This document shows, in pieces, positions 33,368-41,368 of a stretch of 53,495 bases of DNA. Source of the stretch: Chloroflexota bacterium (GTDB lineage Bacteria > Chloroflexota > Anaerolineae > Aggregatilineales > Phototrophicaceae); contig JACAES010000177.1 in assembly GCA_013388735.1 (NCBI GenBank), positions 1 through 53,495 of the forward strand. Direction: 5' to 3'. The position numbers and the translations under genes were made by a program. Under the pieces are notes generated by a model. That model was not told the DNA's origin. It saw nothing but the letters and a program-made list of their open reading frames with translations, and searched no databases. Numbering within the stretch: the stretch's first letter is position 1; each line of letters opens with the position of its first letter.

Positions 33368-33820
33368 TCATGCAGGCCGGTGGCGATACCGGACGTTGGC
33401 CTTCAGCGCCGCCAGCAGCATCGAGAGATTCGTCAGGTGGCCGGCGCGGCATTCCAGCGTCTTCGCCCCCGACTGCGACCAGATGGTCAACACGCGCCGG
33501 TCGGCACGTCCGTCAAAGTACCAGGTATCCAGCAGATCATACGGCAGATAACGCGGCCAGAACACGCGCGCGATAATCCCACCCGGCAGCACATCCACGC
33601 CTTCGCGCCAGATGTACAGCGCCGGCACGGTCATCAGCCCGAACAGCAGCGCCAGGCGCAGATCAAACCGGCTGGGCGGAAAGCCGCCCGCGCCGGCCAG
33701 CGCCAGCAGCAGCAGCGCCGGCGGCAGCAGCCACAACACGGCCAGCCCCACCCGATAAGGCAGCGGCAGCCGGTGACGGCTTAACACCGTCTGGTTTGCT
33801 CGCTTATTCTCGAATCGCAT
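33368..33820 (-). CDS. Hypothetical membrane protein with PH-like C-terminal domain
   Basis: A 150-residue protein with two N-terminal membrane helices (YRVGLAVLWLLPPALLLLALAG; LRLALLFGLMTVPALYIW) and a soluble domain after about residue 75 (GVDVLPGGIIARVFWPRYLPY..LDTWYFDG..) like PH-type domains in bacterial membrane proteins. Its start overlaps the upstream gene's end by 17 bases, so the two are probably translationally coupled. Confidence 0.65.
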   Translation of the reverse strand: MRFENKRANQTVLSRHRLPLPYRVGLAVLWLLPPALLLLALAGAGGFPPSRFDLRLALLFGLMTVPALYIWREGVDVLPGGIIARVFWPRYLPYDLLDTWYFDGRADRRVLTIWSQSGAKTLECRAGHLTNLSMLLAALKANVRYRHRPA

Positions 33821-34610
33821 CCCGCTTCTTAAGACGCTCCGGCTGATAATTCGGGATCGTCGCAGCGACCAGCTCCATCAGCCCGCCGACATTGTTGACA
33901 TTATGTACATTATACCGCCGAACGACCCGGAACGCGCCTGATTCCGCCCGGCGCGAAATCACCAGCCACCCATTTTTCAGGCGCACGTCCACTTTTGCCC
34001 AGGGTATTTCCTGCCCGCCGGCTTCGATTCCGCCCGGCCACACGGTTAATTTAGGGTGCAGGCGGGATGGTTTTTCTTCTCGCAGCGTCCGCGCCAGCCG
34101 GGTTCCGGTGGCGTTGGCGGCATAACGACCGACCGCGCGGGCGAATTCGCGCAGGTCGCCATAAACGCCGGTCACTTTAAAGCGGCGGCCATCCTGCATG
34201 ATGAGCGTATGTCCGCCCCACTGCGCCAGTGGTCGCCGCCCGATGTACAGCCCGCGCCCGCCTTCCCGATAAACCGCGAGCTGCGACCAGCCGTATTTGT
34301 GCTGCTCCTGGCCGCGCGCCCAGACAAAACCTTTGTCGAAAAAACGCAGGTCTTCGTCCCGGCGGCGCAGCCCGCGCCACAGATTCGCCAGCGCGCGCAG
34401 GCCGAACAGGGCAGCGGCCAGCAGGCCGGCAGCCCGGCCAACACGCGCCAAACCCACATCCAGCAGGCCGCGCCCGGCGCTGTAATCCAAAGCCAGCGTC
34501 GCCGCTGCCGCCGCGACAGTCGCCAGCACCGCCCAGGCAAAACGCCGGAAAAACGGTCTGCGCTGGATAGTAGACTGAAAAACCAAACGGGGTTTGCGCG
34601 GGACGGCCAT
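33804..34610 (-). CDS. DUF6585-like membrane protein
   Basis: A 268-residue protein with a basic N-terminus, two membrane helices (FAWAVLATVAAAAATLAL; AGLLAAALFGLRALANLW) and two PH-like soluble halves, DEDLRFFDKGFVWARGQEQHKY..W and PKLTVWPGGIEAGGQEIPW. The paired phrase of a colour-strand, GFVWARG and GIEAGGQEIPWAKVDV, is what I would expect of DUF6585 proteins, but the match is from memory. It overlaps the following small membrane gene. Confidence 0.6.
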   Translation of the reverse strand: MAVPRKPRLVFQSTIQRRPFFRRFAWAVLATVAAAAATLALDYSAGRGLLDVGLARVGRAAGLLAAALFGLRALANLWRGLRRRDEDLRFFDKGFVWARGQEQHKYGWSQLAVYREGGRGLYIGRRPLAQWGGHTLIMQDGRRFKVTGVYGDLREFARAVGRYAANATGTRLARTLREEKPSRLHPKLTVWPGGIEAGGQEIPWAKVDVRLKNGWLVISRRAESGAFRVVRRYNVHNVNNVGGLMELVAATIPNYQPERLKKRDAIRE

Positions 34611-34775
34611 CGGTTTTGCTCCTGTATCACAACCATAGCAGAAACCGGATTAAAAGCAAACGGCGGGGTATGCGGTCATCCCAGGGGGCGCGCATCGGCG
34701 CGTCCATGCTTGCGGGTTTGAATATCGCCAGTTCCAGCCAGGCGGGGCATCCAGCGCAGAAGGCCGGACGCCGTG

Positions 34776-35594
34776 TTAAACCGGCGCTTTGACCGGCACC
34801 AGGCTCATCAACGCAATCACTTTTTCGTTGCTCGTTCCGGCGTTCACCAGCAGGCCGCCGCGCTCCGCGTCCGCGAACGAATAGAAGGCTTTCACGCCCT
34901 CCGCGAAGACGCTTTTGATGCCGCTTTCGATGGCGGCGGCCCTCTCAGCATCCGTCAGCACAATGAAAAAATCATCCATCACGCCGATGAAATCATCCGC
35001 CGTGCCGTGTTCGGTCACGACCTGCTGGATCGCCCGTCCTGCGAAGCCGAACACTTCGTTCCCGGCCATAAAACCGTAAACGTCGCAGTACTGCTTGAAG
35101 CCTTCCAGCCCAAACTGGATGCTGACATAGTTCCGGTCGAGGTAGCGGCGGCGCTGAATTTCCTCCTCGACCAACGTCCCGGTCGGCAGGCCGGTGCGGG
35201 ACTCGTGCAGGCTTTCGCGGGTGGCGCGGCGGATAGCCCCCTGCACCCGCAGCCGCAGTTCGTCAATATCGAAGGGTTTGGTGATGTAATCGTCCGCCCC
35301 CAGTTCCAGCCCCTTAACTTTGTTGGCGCGTTCGTCGCGCTGAGTGAGGAAGATGATCGGGATATATTTGGTCAGCGTCATCTGGCGGATGCGGTGGCAG
35401 GTTTCGTAGCCGTCTATGTCCGGCATCATCACATCCAGCAGAATCAGATGGGGATATTTAGTGCGCGCCATTTCCACGCCAACCAACCCGGAATCGGCAT
35501 GGAAAACCTCGTACTGGTAGGATGTAAAATACATCACCAGCATTTCAGCCACATCATAATCATCTTCAATCACGAGTAATCGTTGGCTTGGCAT
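34776..35594 (-). CDS. Response regulator: receiver plus degenerate GGDEF-like domain
   Basis: A 272-residue protein. The receiver domain (1-120) is complete: acidic pair EDD near 10, phospho-acceptor Asp in LLDVMMPD near 54, Thr in FLTQRDE and Lys in ITKPFD. The rest (130-265) has the outline of a diguanylate cyclase domain: ESRTGLPTGTLVEEEI stands where DxLTGLxNR normally is, and GVMDDFFIVL where the catalytic GG(D/E)EF loop is. GG is lost, so cyclic-di-GMP synthesis is unlikely. It may act as a sensor or protein-binding output. A partner kinase is not adjacent. The ATG at 35594 starts 25 bases after gatC. Confidence 0.85.
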   Translation of the reverse strand: MPSQRLLVIEDDYDVAEMLVMYFTSYQYEVFHADSGLVGVEMARTKYPHLILLDVMMPDIDGYETCHRIRQMTLTKYIPIIFLTQRDERANKVKGLELGADDYITKPFDIDELRLRVQGAIRRATRESLHESRTGLPTGTLVEEEIQRRRYLDRNYVSIQFGLEGFKQYCDVYGFMAGNEVFGFAGRAIQQVVTEHGTADDFIGVMDDFFIVLTDAERAAAIESGIKSVFAEGVKAFYSFADAERGGLLVNAGTSNEKVIALMSLVPVKAPV

Positions 35595-35619
35595 GGTTTC
35601 GCTCTCGATCAGGCAGACG

Positions 35620-35910
35620 TTATTCGTCCAGAATGGCGCTCACACGAAACTGGTTGCTGTCCGAATCCGGCGCATTGGCGATCACCTGCTCCGGCGTCAG
35701 CGGCGGCGTCGCCACGTCAGGACGCAGCACATTCTTCAACGGCAGCACGGACGCCGTTGGCTCGATGGCCGAGGTATCCAGCGCCTCCAGGCGCTCAAAA
35801 TACTGCAAAATGTGAGAAAGCTGCCCGGCGTACAACGCCACTTCCTGGTCGGTCAGGTCAAGTTTTGCCAGTTCGGCAATCCACCGGACTTGATCGTGCG
35901 AGAGTTCCAT
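35620..35910 (-). CDS. gatC: Asp/Glu-tRNA amidotransferase subunit C
   Basis: A 96-residue protein from ATG 35910 (AAGGAT seven bases upstream; the longer frame to 35946 is not needed). It stabilises the GatA-GatB complex that converts Glu-tRNA(Gln) or Asp-tRNA(Asn) to the amide. The pattern LSHDQVRWIAELAKLDLTDQE, LSHILQYFERLEALDTSAIEPT and LRPDVATPPL is typical. gatA and gatB are not in the window, so the subunit is encoded apart from its partners. Confidence 0.93.
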   Translation of the reverse strand: MELSHDQVRWIAELAKLDLTDQEVALYAGQLSHILQYFERLEALDTSAIEPTASVLPLKNVLRPDVATPPLTPEQVIANAPDSDSNQFRVSAILDE

Positions 35911-36113
35911 TTCACCGATCCTTACATCATGAAGGTCTGTCATCAATTGATTTTATGATAACACCGATTTGCAAACCAAACACAAACCCATTTTACAGTA
36001 ATTCGAGTCCCACAAAATCGAGAAAAACCATTAAAATAGGAAATTAGCAAGTCCGTCCGTATCTTTCGATGCTAAGGAGGCGTTCCCTTCACCGGGGCTG
36101 CCCTGGATTTCGC

Positions 36114-36935
36114 ATGGCGACAGAAGAACTTGTGCCTCATATGAACGTCATCATTGCCGCAAAACGGCGCTATCTGATCGAGCGTAAAACCAAAACGCCG
36201 ATTGAAGCCGTCCGTGCGCTGGCAAGTATGCAAAAACGCCCGCAGCCGGTTTTGAGCAGCGTCGCGGATAGTTCGTCCGTGATGCTCATCGGCCAGATCA
36301 AATACACCCTGCCCCAAACGGGCGTCCTGGGGGAAACGTATGACCCGGTAGCTACTGCCCTGCGTTACGCCCACATCGGTCTGGACGCGGCGGCCCTGTT
36401 CACCGACGAAGTGATGTACCAGCGCGGCCTGGATGATCTGGTGCTGGTTTCCCGCGCCGTCTCCATGCCGATCATCAGCCAGGATTTTATCCTGGACGAA
36501 TATCAGGTCGTTGAGACTCGCGCCGCCGGAGCTTCGGCGCTGGTGCTGCATTCCGGTGTGGTAGACCCGCCGACGCTGCGCACCCTGGTTTCGGCCACCC
36601 ACCGCAACCGCATGACGGCGATTGTGGAAGTGAGCGACCAGGGCGAACTGGAATATGCCCTCGGTCTGAGTCCCTATGTGATCGGCATTCGCAGCCGCGC
36701 CGCCGTGACCCACGCGCTGGATATGCAGAACGCCCTGCACCTGCGACAGCAGATTCCGTCCAACGTCCGCGTCATGTTCACCGATGGCCTGCGTTCGATG
36801 GCCGAAGTGGAAGCGGTGGCCGAACTGGGCGTCCATGCGGTAATCGTTCAGGAAAACATCACCCGCACCCCGGCGCAGCTTCAGGAACTCAATACGCTGC
36901 TTAATCGCCATAACACCCCTGCCGATTTACCATGA
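36114..36935 (+). CDS. TrpC-like (indole-3-glycerol-phosphate synthase fold) protein with altered active site
   Basis: A 273-residue beta/alpha-barrel clearly related to TrpC. IIAAKRRYLIERK is the usual N-terminal helix, followed by IGQIKYTLPQTG, DAAALFTDE, MPIISQDFILDEYQV, TAIVEVSDQGELEYAL and VIGIRSRAA. Compared with active enzymes the catalytic KDF Lys is Gln (QDF), SPS is LPQ and the NNR Asn is Arg, while the first Lys and the Glu of the fifth strand are kept. Loss of the general-acid Lys makes normal indole-glycerol-phosphate synthesis unlikely. The start is uncertain: an AGGAGG at 36074 is too far away, with ATGs at 36069, 36114 and 36141. No other trp gene is nearby; its stop overlaps the next start. 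Confidence 0.8.
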   Translation: MATEELVPHMNVIIAAKRRYLIERKTKTPIEAVRALASMQKRPQPVLSSVADSSSVMLIGQIKYTLPQTGVLGETYDPVATALRYAHIGLDAAALFTDEVMYQRGLDDLVLVSRAVSMPIISQDFILDEYQVVETRAAGASALVLHSGVVDPPTLRTLVSATHRNRMTAIVEVSDQGELEYALGLSPYVIGIRSRAAVTHALDMQNALHLRQQIPSNVRVMFTDGLRSMAEVEAVAELGVHAVIVQENITRTPAQLQELNTLLNRHNTPADLP

Positions 36936-37462
36936 CCGAGCAACCAACCAATACGCCTGACATCGAGGGCGCGATTCAACTGCTGCACAGCCCGGACGTA
37001 CAGATACGGCAGTTTGTCGCTTATCTGCTCGGCCAGACCAGGGACGCCCGCGCCATCGAGCCGCTGATTGACGCGCTTCAGGATGAGCATGTCGGCGTGC
37101 GGGGGGCCGCCGCCAACGCGCTTGGCACGCTGGGCGACATCAGCGCCGTCCCCTATCTCAAACCGCTGCTCAGACACACCAACCGGCAGCTGGTGGTCTG
37201 GGCGGCTTTTGCGCTCACTCGGCTGGGGCATGACCATTTCGACGCCATCGAACAGGCGCTGCAAGTGGACGATGTGGACGTGCGGCGCAGCGCCATTTTA
37301 GCCATGCAGCAGTTGGGCGACCAACGCGCCATCCCGCCGCTGCTGGCCGTGAGCCGCGACCAGCGCCGTCGCTTCCATGCCGACATTACAGTGGCCGAAG
37401 CCGCCGTTAAAGCCCTCATCAGCCTGGGCTATAACGTGGGACAACTGCCGCCCCAACCCTGA
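36932..37462 (+). CDS. HEAT-repeat protein
   Basis: A 176-residue soluble protein with about five HEAT-type helical repeats of the PBS-lyase class (VQIRQFVAYLLGQTRDARAIEPLIDAL, VGVRGAAANALGTLGDISAVPYL, RRSAILAMQQLGDQRAIPPLL). The start codon overlaps the stop of the TrpC-like gene (ATGA, 36932-36935), so they are coupled. HEAT proteins are scaffolds; it may bind or regulate the TrpC-like protein. Confidence 0.85.
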   Translation: MTEQPTNTPDIEGAIQLLHSPDVQIRQFVAYLLGQTRDARAIEPLIDALQDEHVGVRGAAANALGTLGDISAVPYLKPLLRHTNRQLVVWAAFALTRLGHDHFDAIEQALQVDDVDVRRSAILAMQQLGDQRAIPPLLAVSRDQRRRFHADITVAEAAVKALISLGYNVGQLPPQP

Positions 37463-37561
37463 ACAAACCACACGGTTGCAGGAATCCAAAATTCAGTTAA
37501 CATATAAACTGCGGCGTTATGCCACGCGGGGTCTTACTTACATTCAAAATCGGGGGCAACC

Positions 37562-40500
37562 TTGAAACGGGTACTCTTCTTACTGGTCTGTACGCTCTTA
37601 TTGGCGCCGGTCGCCCTGTGGGCCATGCAGGAAATGCCCGCCGCGCGAATCGAAATCACGGGAGTCAACACCACCGAACTCCCGACCATCATCATCAACG
37701 CCGCCGTTTTCGATCCACTCGGCCAGCCGGTTTTTGGCCTGACGACCGAAGACTTCACCATTCGCGGCCCGCTGGCGGAGCGAGCGACGCTGGTTCGGGT
37801 CGAAAATGTCACCGACGACCAGTTAGCCTTCGCCGTCGTGCTGGCGATTGACACCAGCAGCAGCATGTCCGGCCTGCCGATGGATCGCGCCAAAGAGGCC
37901 GCCAAGCAGTTCATCAACGCCATCGGGCCAAATGATCCCGTTGCGGTTGTGACCTTCGATAGTAATGTGCGGGTGGCTCAGGATTACACGACCGACAAAA
38001 CCGCGCTGCTTAACGCCATTGATGCGCTCCAGGCCGGCGGCAAGACGGCGCTTTACAAAGGCGCGCTGGACGCGGTTGTCCAGGCCGCCGGTTCGCCCAC
38101 GCCGCGCCGCGCGGTGATCGTCCTCAGCGACGGCGCAGAATACGGCGAAATCAGCGGCGTTGATCGCGGCGCGGCGCTGAACGAAGCCATCATCCGGGGC
38201 GTGCCGGTTTACACCATCGGCCTGGGCTTCGGCATTGATCGCACCTATTTGCAGGAAATTTCGGCGGGGACGAACGCGCAGTTTGTCGAATCGCCCACGC
38301 CGGATGAACTGATCGCCATCTACGACAGCCTGGCCGCCCGGCTGCGCAGCCAGTACATCATCACCCTGACTGCCGACGTGCCGGGCGACGGCACCGAGTA
38401 CGGCCTGACGGTGGATGTCAACACGCCGGACGGCAGCGCCAGCGCCGACACAACCATTCGCGTGCCGATCCTGGTGCCGATCGTTTCGCTGCCTGACCTG
38501 CCGACCGAACCCATCGCCGCGCCGGTGACGGTGACGGCGGATGTCCGGGCGGACAATCCCATCAGGCTGGCGGAATTCCGGCTGGACGGTGTGGTCGCCG
38601 CGACCTTCAGCGAGCCGCCCTACAGCCTGGAAATAGACCCGGAACAACTGCTGCCCGGCCAGCACAGCCTGGCCTTCGGCGCGCTGGACTCCGTGACGGG
38701 TAACATCGGGCAGTTCACCGGCACATTTGAAGTCGCCGCCCTGCCCTCAAACGTCACCCTCATCGGCCTGGGCGCGGGCGAACTGGCCGCACCGCAGACC
38801 ATCCTGCTGGAAATCAGCGGCCAGACGCCACCGACCGAAGCCGCCTTTAACATTGACGGCGGCGAGCCGACGCTCGTCACCGCCGAGCCGTACCTGTTCA
38901 CGGTTGACCCGGCCACGCTGCCACCCGGCGAACATACGCTGTTCGTGGATGTCACCAACGCCGGCGGCGTCACCGTGACGGCCAGCCAGAAATTTGTCGT
39001 CGCCGCGCTGCCGCCGCAGATCACCATCAGCGGCCTGGAAAGCGGCCAGATCGTCAGCGACAGTGTGACCGTGACGGTGGAGGCCACCGGGCAGACGCCT
39101 GTGACCGGCATTATCATCGCTGTTGACCAGAAGCCTGTCGCCAGCGCCGACGCCGCGCCCGCGACGGTCACACTCAACGCGGCAGACCTGCCGCCCGGCG
39201 CGCGCCAGTTGACCGCTGCCGTGACGCTGGAAAGCGGCCAGTCCGCCACCGCCGCGATCGATTTTGAAGTCGCCGCGCTGCCGCCCGAAATCAGCGTCAG
39301 CGGCATTCAACCGGGCGAAACGCTGGAAGCCAACCGCGTAGTCACGGTCGAAGCCGGCGGGCAGACCGCCATCACCGGCGTGACCTTCGCGGTAGACGGC
39401 GCAGAAATCGCCGCCGTGTCCGCCGCGCCCTACACTGCCGAACTCGACGTGCTGGCGCTGGGGCCAGGCGCGCATATCCTGACCATCACCGCCAGCAACG
39501 CCGGCGGCCAGACCGCTTCCGCAACGGCGGCGTTTATGGTATCGGAAGCGCCTTCGCTGACCGCGACCGCCTCGGCTATGCCGACTGCCGTCCCGACCGA
39601 TACACTCACACCGGTGCCGACCGACACACCCATTCCGACGGCGACCTTAACCGCGACGATAGACGCGGAGGCGACTGCCGCGCAGGCGGCGCTGCTCGCT
39701 CGACAGGCGACCGGAACCGCCGATGCGCTGATTGCCGATCAACAAGCCACCCGCGATGCCCAGGCGGCTGCGCTGAACCGGCAGGCGACTGGAACCGCCG
39801 ACGCCCTGGCTGCCCTGGCCGCCCAGAACGAACGGGCTACACGAGACGCACAAGACGCGCTGGCGACCCAGGAACGACAGGCCACACTGGACGCGCAGGC
39901 CGCCCTGGAAGCACAGGCGACCGCCGATGCCCGCGCCACCGCCGGCGTGCTGGAAACCGCCGATACCGAGTCCATCAACCTGACAGCGCAAGCCATCATG
40001 GTCGAAAATGCCGCTACGCAGGCGGCGCTGGACGCCGAAGCCAGCGCGACCGCTGATGCCCGCGCTACGGCCAATGCTCAGGCTACGCTGGACGCGCAAG
40101 CCACGCTCAACGCCCAGGTGGCGGAGATGACCTTAGCCGCCATGAGCGAGGCTGACAAAACCGCGACCGCTGAGGCACTGGACGCTCAGGCCAAGCTCGA
40201 CGCCCAAGCCACGCTCAACGCCCAAGCCACGTTCGACGCTCAGGCCACGCTCAACGCCCAAGCCACGCTCGACGCCCAAGCCACGTTCGACGCTCAGGCC
40301 ACGCTCGACGCCCAAGCCACGCTCGACGTCCAAGCCACGCTCGACGTCCAGGCCACGCTCGACGCCCAGGCCACGCTCGACGCCCAGGCGGCTATCGAAG
40401 CCGATCTGACCGCCAGCGTCCGGGTCGAAGAAACGGCAGAGCCGACCGAAGAAGTGACCAAAGCCGCGCCGACGCCGGCGCCGACCAAAGTCGCTCAGGT

Positions 40501-40714
40501 GGTCGTCAGCCCGACTTCCACCGAAGCCCGCGCCGACCGGACACCGAATCCGACGCTGACGCCCATCGGCACGCTGACCATCGAAACCGTCCCCGGCACG
40601 ACCGCCGGCAGCCCTGACCTGCTGCCCATCGTGCTGATCGTGGTTGTGGTCATCATCGTGCTGATTATCATCTTCGCCCTGCTGCGGCGCAGACGGAATC
40701 AGACCGGCGCATAA
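37562..40714 (+). CDS. Large exported VWA protein with Ig-like domains and Ala/Thr-rich repeats
   Basis: A 1050-residue protein starting at TTG 37562, five bases after a GGGGGC site. The signal peptide covers about 1-22 (RVLFLLVCTLLLAPVALWA). A von Willebrand A domain follows at about 85-265, with the MIDAS motif DTSSSMSG. Four Ig-like beta-domains of about 85 residues follow (about 310-660), each starting near a PxxVTLIGL- or PPQITISGL-type strand and holding a PPGEHTL-like loop. A Thr/Pro linker (660-700) leads to a long Ala/Thr/Gln-rich, probably helical stalk (700-945) with a tandem DAQATL array. A PT-rich stretch, a membrane helix (LLPIVLIVVVVIIVLIIIFALL) and the basic end RRRRNQTGA close the chain. 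It is likely a surface-exposed adhesin-like or scaffold protein anchored from its C-terminus. Confidence 0.88.
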   Translation: MKRVLFLLVCTLLLAPVALWAMQEMPAARIEITGVNTTELPTIIINAAVFDPLGQPVFGLTTEDFTIRGPLAERATLVRVENVTDDQLAFAVVLAIDTSSSMSGLPMDRAKEAAKQFINAIGPNDPVAVVTFDSNVRVAQDYTTDKTALLNAIDALQAGGKTALYKGALDAVVQAAGSPTPRRAVIVLSDGAEYGEISGVDRGAALNEAIIRGVPVYTIGLGFGIDRTYLQEISAGTNAQFVESPTPDELIAIYDSLAARLRSQYIITLTADVPGDGTEYGLTVDVNTPDGSASADTTIRVPILVPIVSLPDLPTEPIAAPVTVTADVRADNPIRLAEFRLDGVVAATFSEPPYSLEIDPEQLLPGQHSLAFGALDSVTGNIGQFTGTFEVAALPSNVTLIGLGAGELAAPQTILLEISGQTPPTEAAFNIDGGEPTLVTAEPYLFTVDPATLPPGEHTLFVDVTNAGGVTVTASQKFVVAALPPQITISGLESGQIVSDSVTVTVEATGQTPVTGIIIAVDQKPVASADAAPATVTLNAADLPPGARQLTAAVTLESGQSATAAIDFEVAALPPEISVSGIQPGETLEANRVVTVEAGGQTAITGVTFAVDGAEIAAVSAAPYTAELDVLALGPGAHILTITASNAGGQTASATAAFMVSEAPSLTATASAMPTAVPTDTLTPVPTDTPIPTATLTATIDAEATAAQAALLARQATGTADALIADQQATRDAQAAALNRQATGTADALAALAAQNERATRDAQDALATQERQATLDAQAALEAQATADARATAGVLETADTESINLTAQAIMVENAATQAALDAEASATADARATANAQATLDAQATLNAQVAEMTLAAMSEADKTATAEALDAQAKLDAQATLNAQATFDAQATLNAQATLDAQATFDAQATLDAQATLDVQATLDVQATLDAQATLDAQAAIEADLTASVRVEETAEPTEEVTKAAPTPAPTKVAQVVVSPTSTEARADRTPNPTLTPIGTLTIETVPGTTAGSPDLLPIVLIVVVVIIVLIIIFALLRRRRNQTGA
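40181..40396 (+). repeat. 18-bp tandem repeat, about 12 units, coding DAQATL
   Basis: Twelve consecutive 18-base units of the type GACGCCCAAGCCACGCTC start at 40181. Single-base variants (GTTC for GCTC, AAC for GAC, GTC for GCC) recur every third unit in places, giving a 54-base higher-order period between 40217 and 40306. Copy number may vary. Confidence 0.85.
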
Positions 40715-40725
40715 CCTCGAAAGTG

Positions 40726-40756
40726 AGCCGGGACACGACGCACCTGTGTCCCGGCT
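40726..40756 (+). terminator. Hairpin between the VWA gene and the holin-family gene
   Basis: An 11-base-pair perfect stem (40726-40736 with 40746-40756, nine-base loop) follows the VWA stop. The T-run is poor (TTAAG), so it may be a partial terminator or attenuator before the next gene, 22 bases on. Confidence 0.5.
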
Positions 40757-40777
40757 TAAGACAAATGAGGACGAACG

Positions 40778-41176
40778 ATGCGTAATTTCTTTATCCGTGT
40801 CATCATCAACGCTATCGGTATCGCCATCACCGCCGAACTGCTGCCCGGCATCACGGTCGCGGACAACGACATCGGCACGCTGCTTATCATCGGGCTGGTG
40901 TTCGGCATCGTCAATGCCCTGGTCAAACCCATCCTGATGATCCTGACCTGCCCGGCGGTTATCATCACCCTGGGGTTATTCATCCTGGTGATTAACGGCC
41001 TGATGCTGTTACTGACGGCCAGCCTCATCCCGGCGCGCCTGACGGTGGACGGCCTGGGGACGGCCATCCTGGGCGGCATCGTCATGGGCATCATCAGCAT
41101 CATCCTGGAGGCGCTGTTGGGCGTAAACGACGAGGACAAAAAAGAGCGCGACGTGGTTATCATCGAGCGGCGTTAA
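40778..41176 (+). CDS. Phage-holin-family (YvlD-like) membrane protein
   Basis: A 132-residue protein with four membrane helices (FFIRVIINAIGIAITAELLPGI, LLIIGLVFGIVNALVKPIL, ILTCPAVIITLGLFILVINGLMLLL, LGGIVMGIISIILEALLG) and a charged cytoplasmic tail. The pattern NALVKPILxIxTxPxxIxTLGLF is the recognisable mark of the holin-4/YvlD superfamily. Despite the name these are ordinary chromosomal genes with an unknown envelope-related role; no lysis gene is near. Confidence 0.87.
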   Translation: MRNFFIRVIINAIGIAITAELLPGITVADNDIGTLLIIGLVFGIVNALVKPILMILTCPAVIITLGLFILVINGLMLLLTASLIPARLTVDGLGTAILGGIVMGIISIILEALLGVNDEDKKERDVVIIERR

Positions 41177-41208
41177 CAACCCCGATCACGTATCCTGCCC
41201 AAAAACAG

Positions 41209-41240
41209 AACGGGAAGACCCGGCGGCCTTCCCGTTTTTG
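41209..41240 (+). terminator. Rho-independent terminator after the holin-family gene
   Basis: A nine-base-pair perfect stem (41209-41217 with 41228-41236, ten-base loop) runs into a TTTTT stretch. The rest of 41241-41368 holds a dispersed-repeat fragment near 41320-41351 and no gene. Confidence 0.75.
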
Positions 41241-41319
41241 CTGGTTGGGAGGTTCCCGTTCAGGTCGTCGCATACCGCGATGGAACGGGAGCCGCCGGTG
41301 TTTTTAGCCCTTCTGCCCT

Positions 41320-41351
41320 GAATTCGGGGGAGAAGGGTTGGGATGAGGGGT
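41320..41351. repeat. Fragment of a dispersed CTCCC/GGGAG repeat element
   Basis: The stretch GAATTCGGGGGAGAAGGG followed by TTGGGATGAGGGG matches the reverse complement of parts of the element at 48911-48966 and the palindrome at 49102-49123. Confidence 0.5.
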
Positions 41352-41368
41352 CTGAACGCGCAGCGTGT

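Noticed and set aside
40181-40396. CRISPR or satellite array
   Set aside because: The units are contiguous 18-mers in frame within a coding region, with no spacer sequence.
40778-41176. Prophage lysis gene (holin)
   Set aside because: The YvlD/holin-4 superfamily is common in chromosomes; no endolysin, structural or integrase gene is near.
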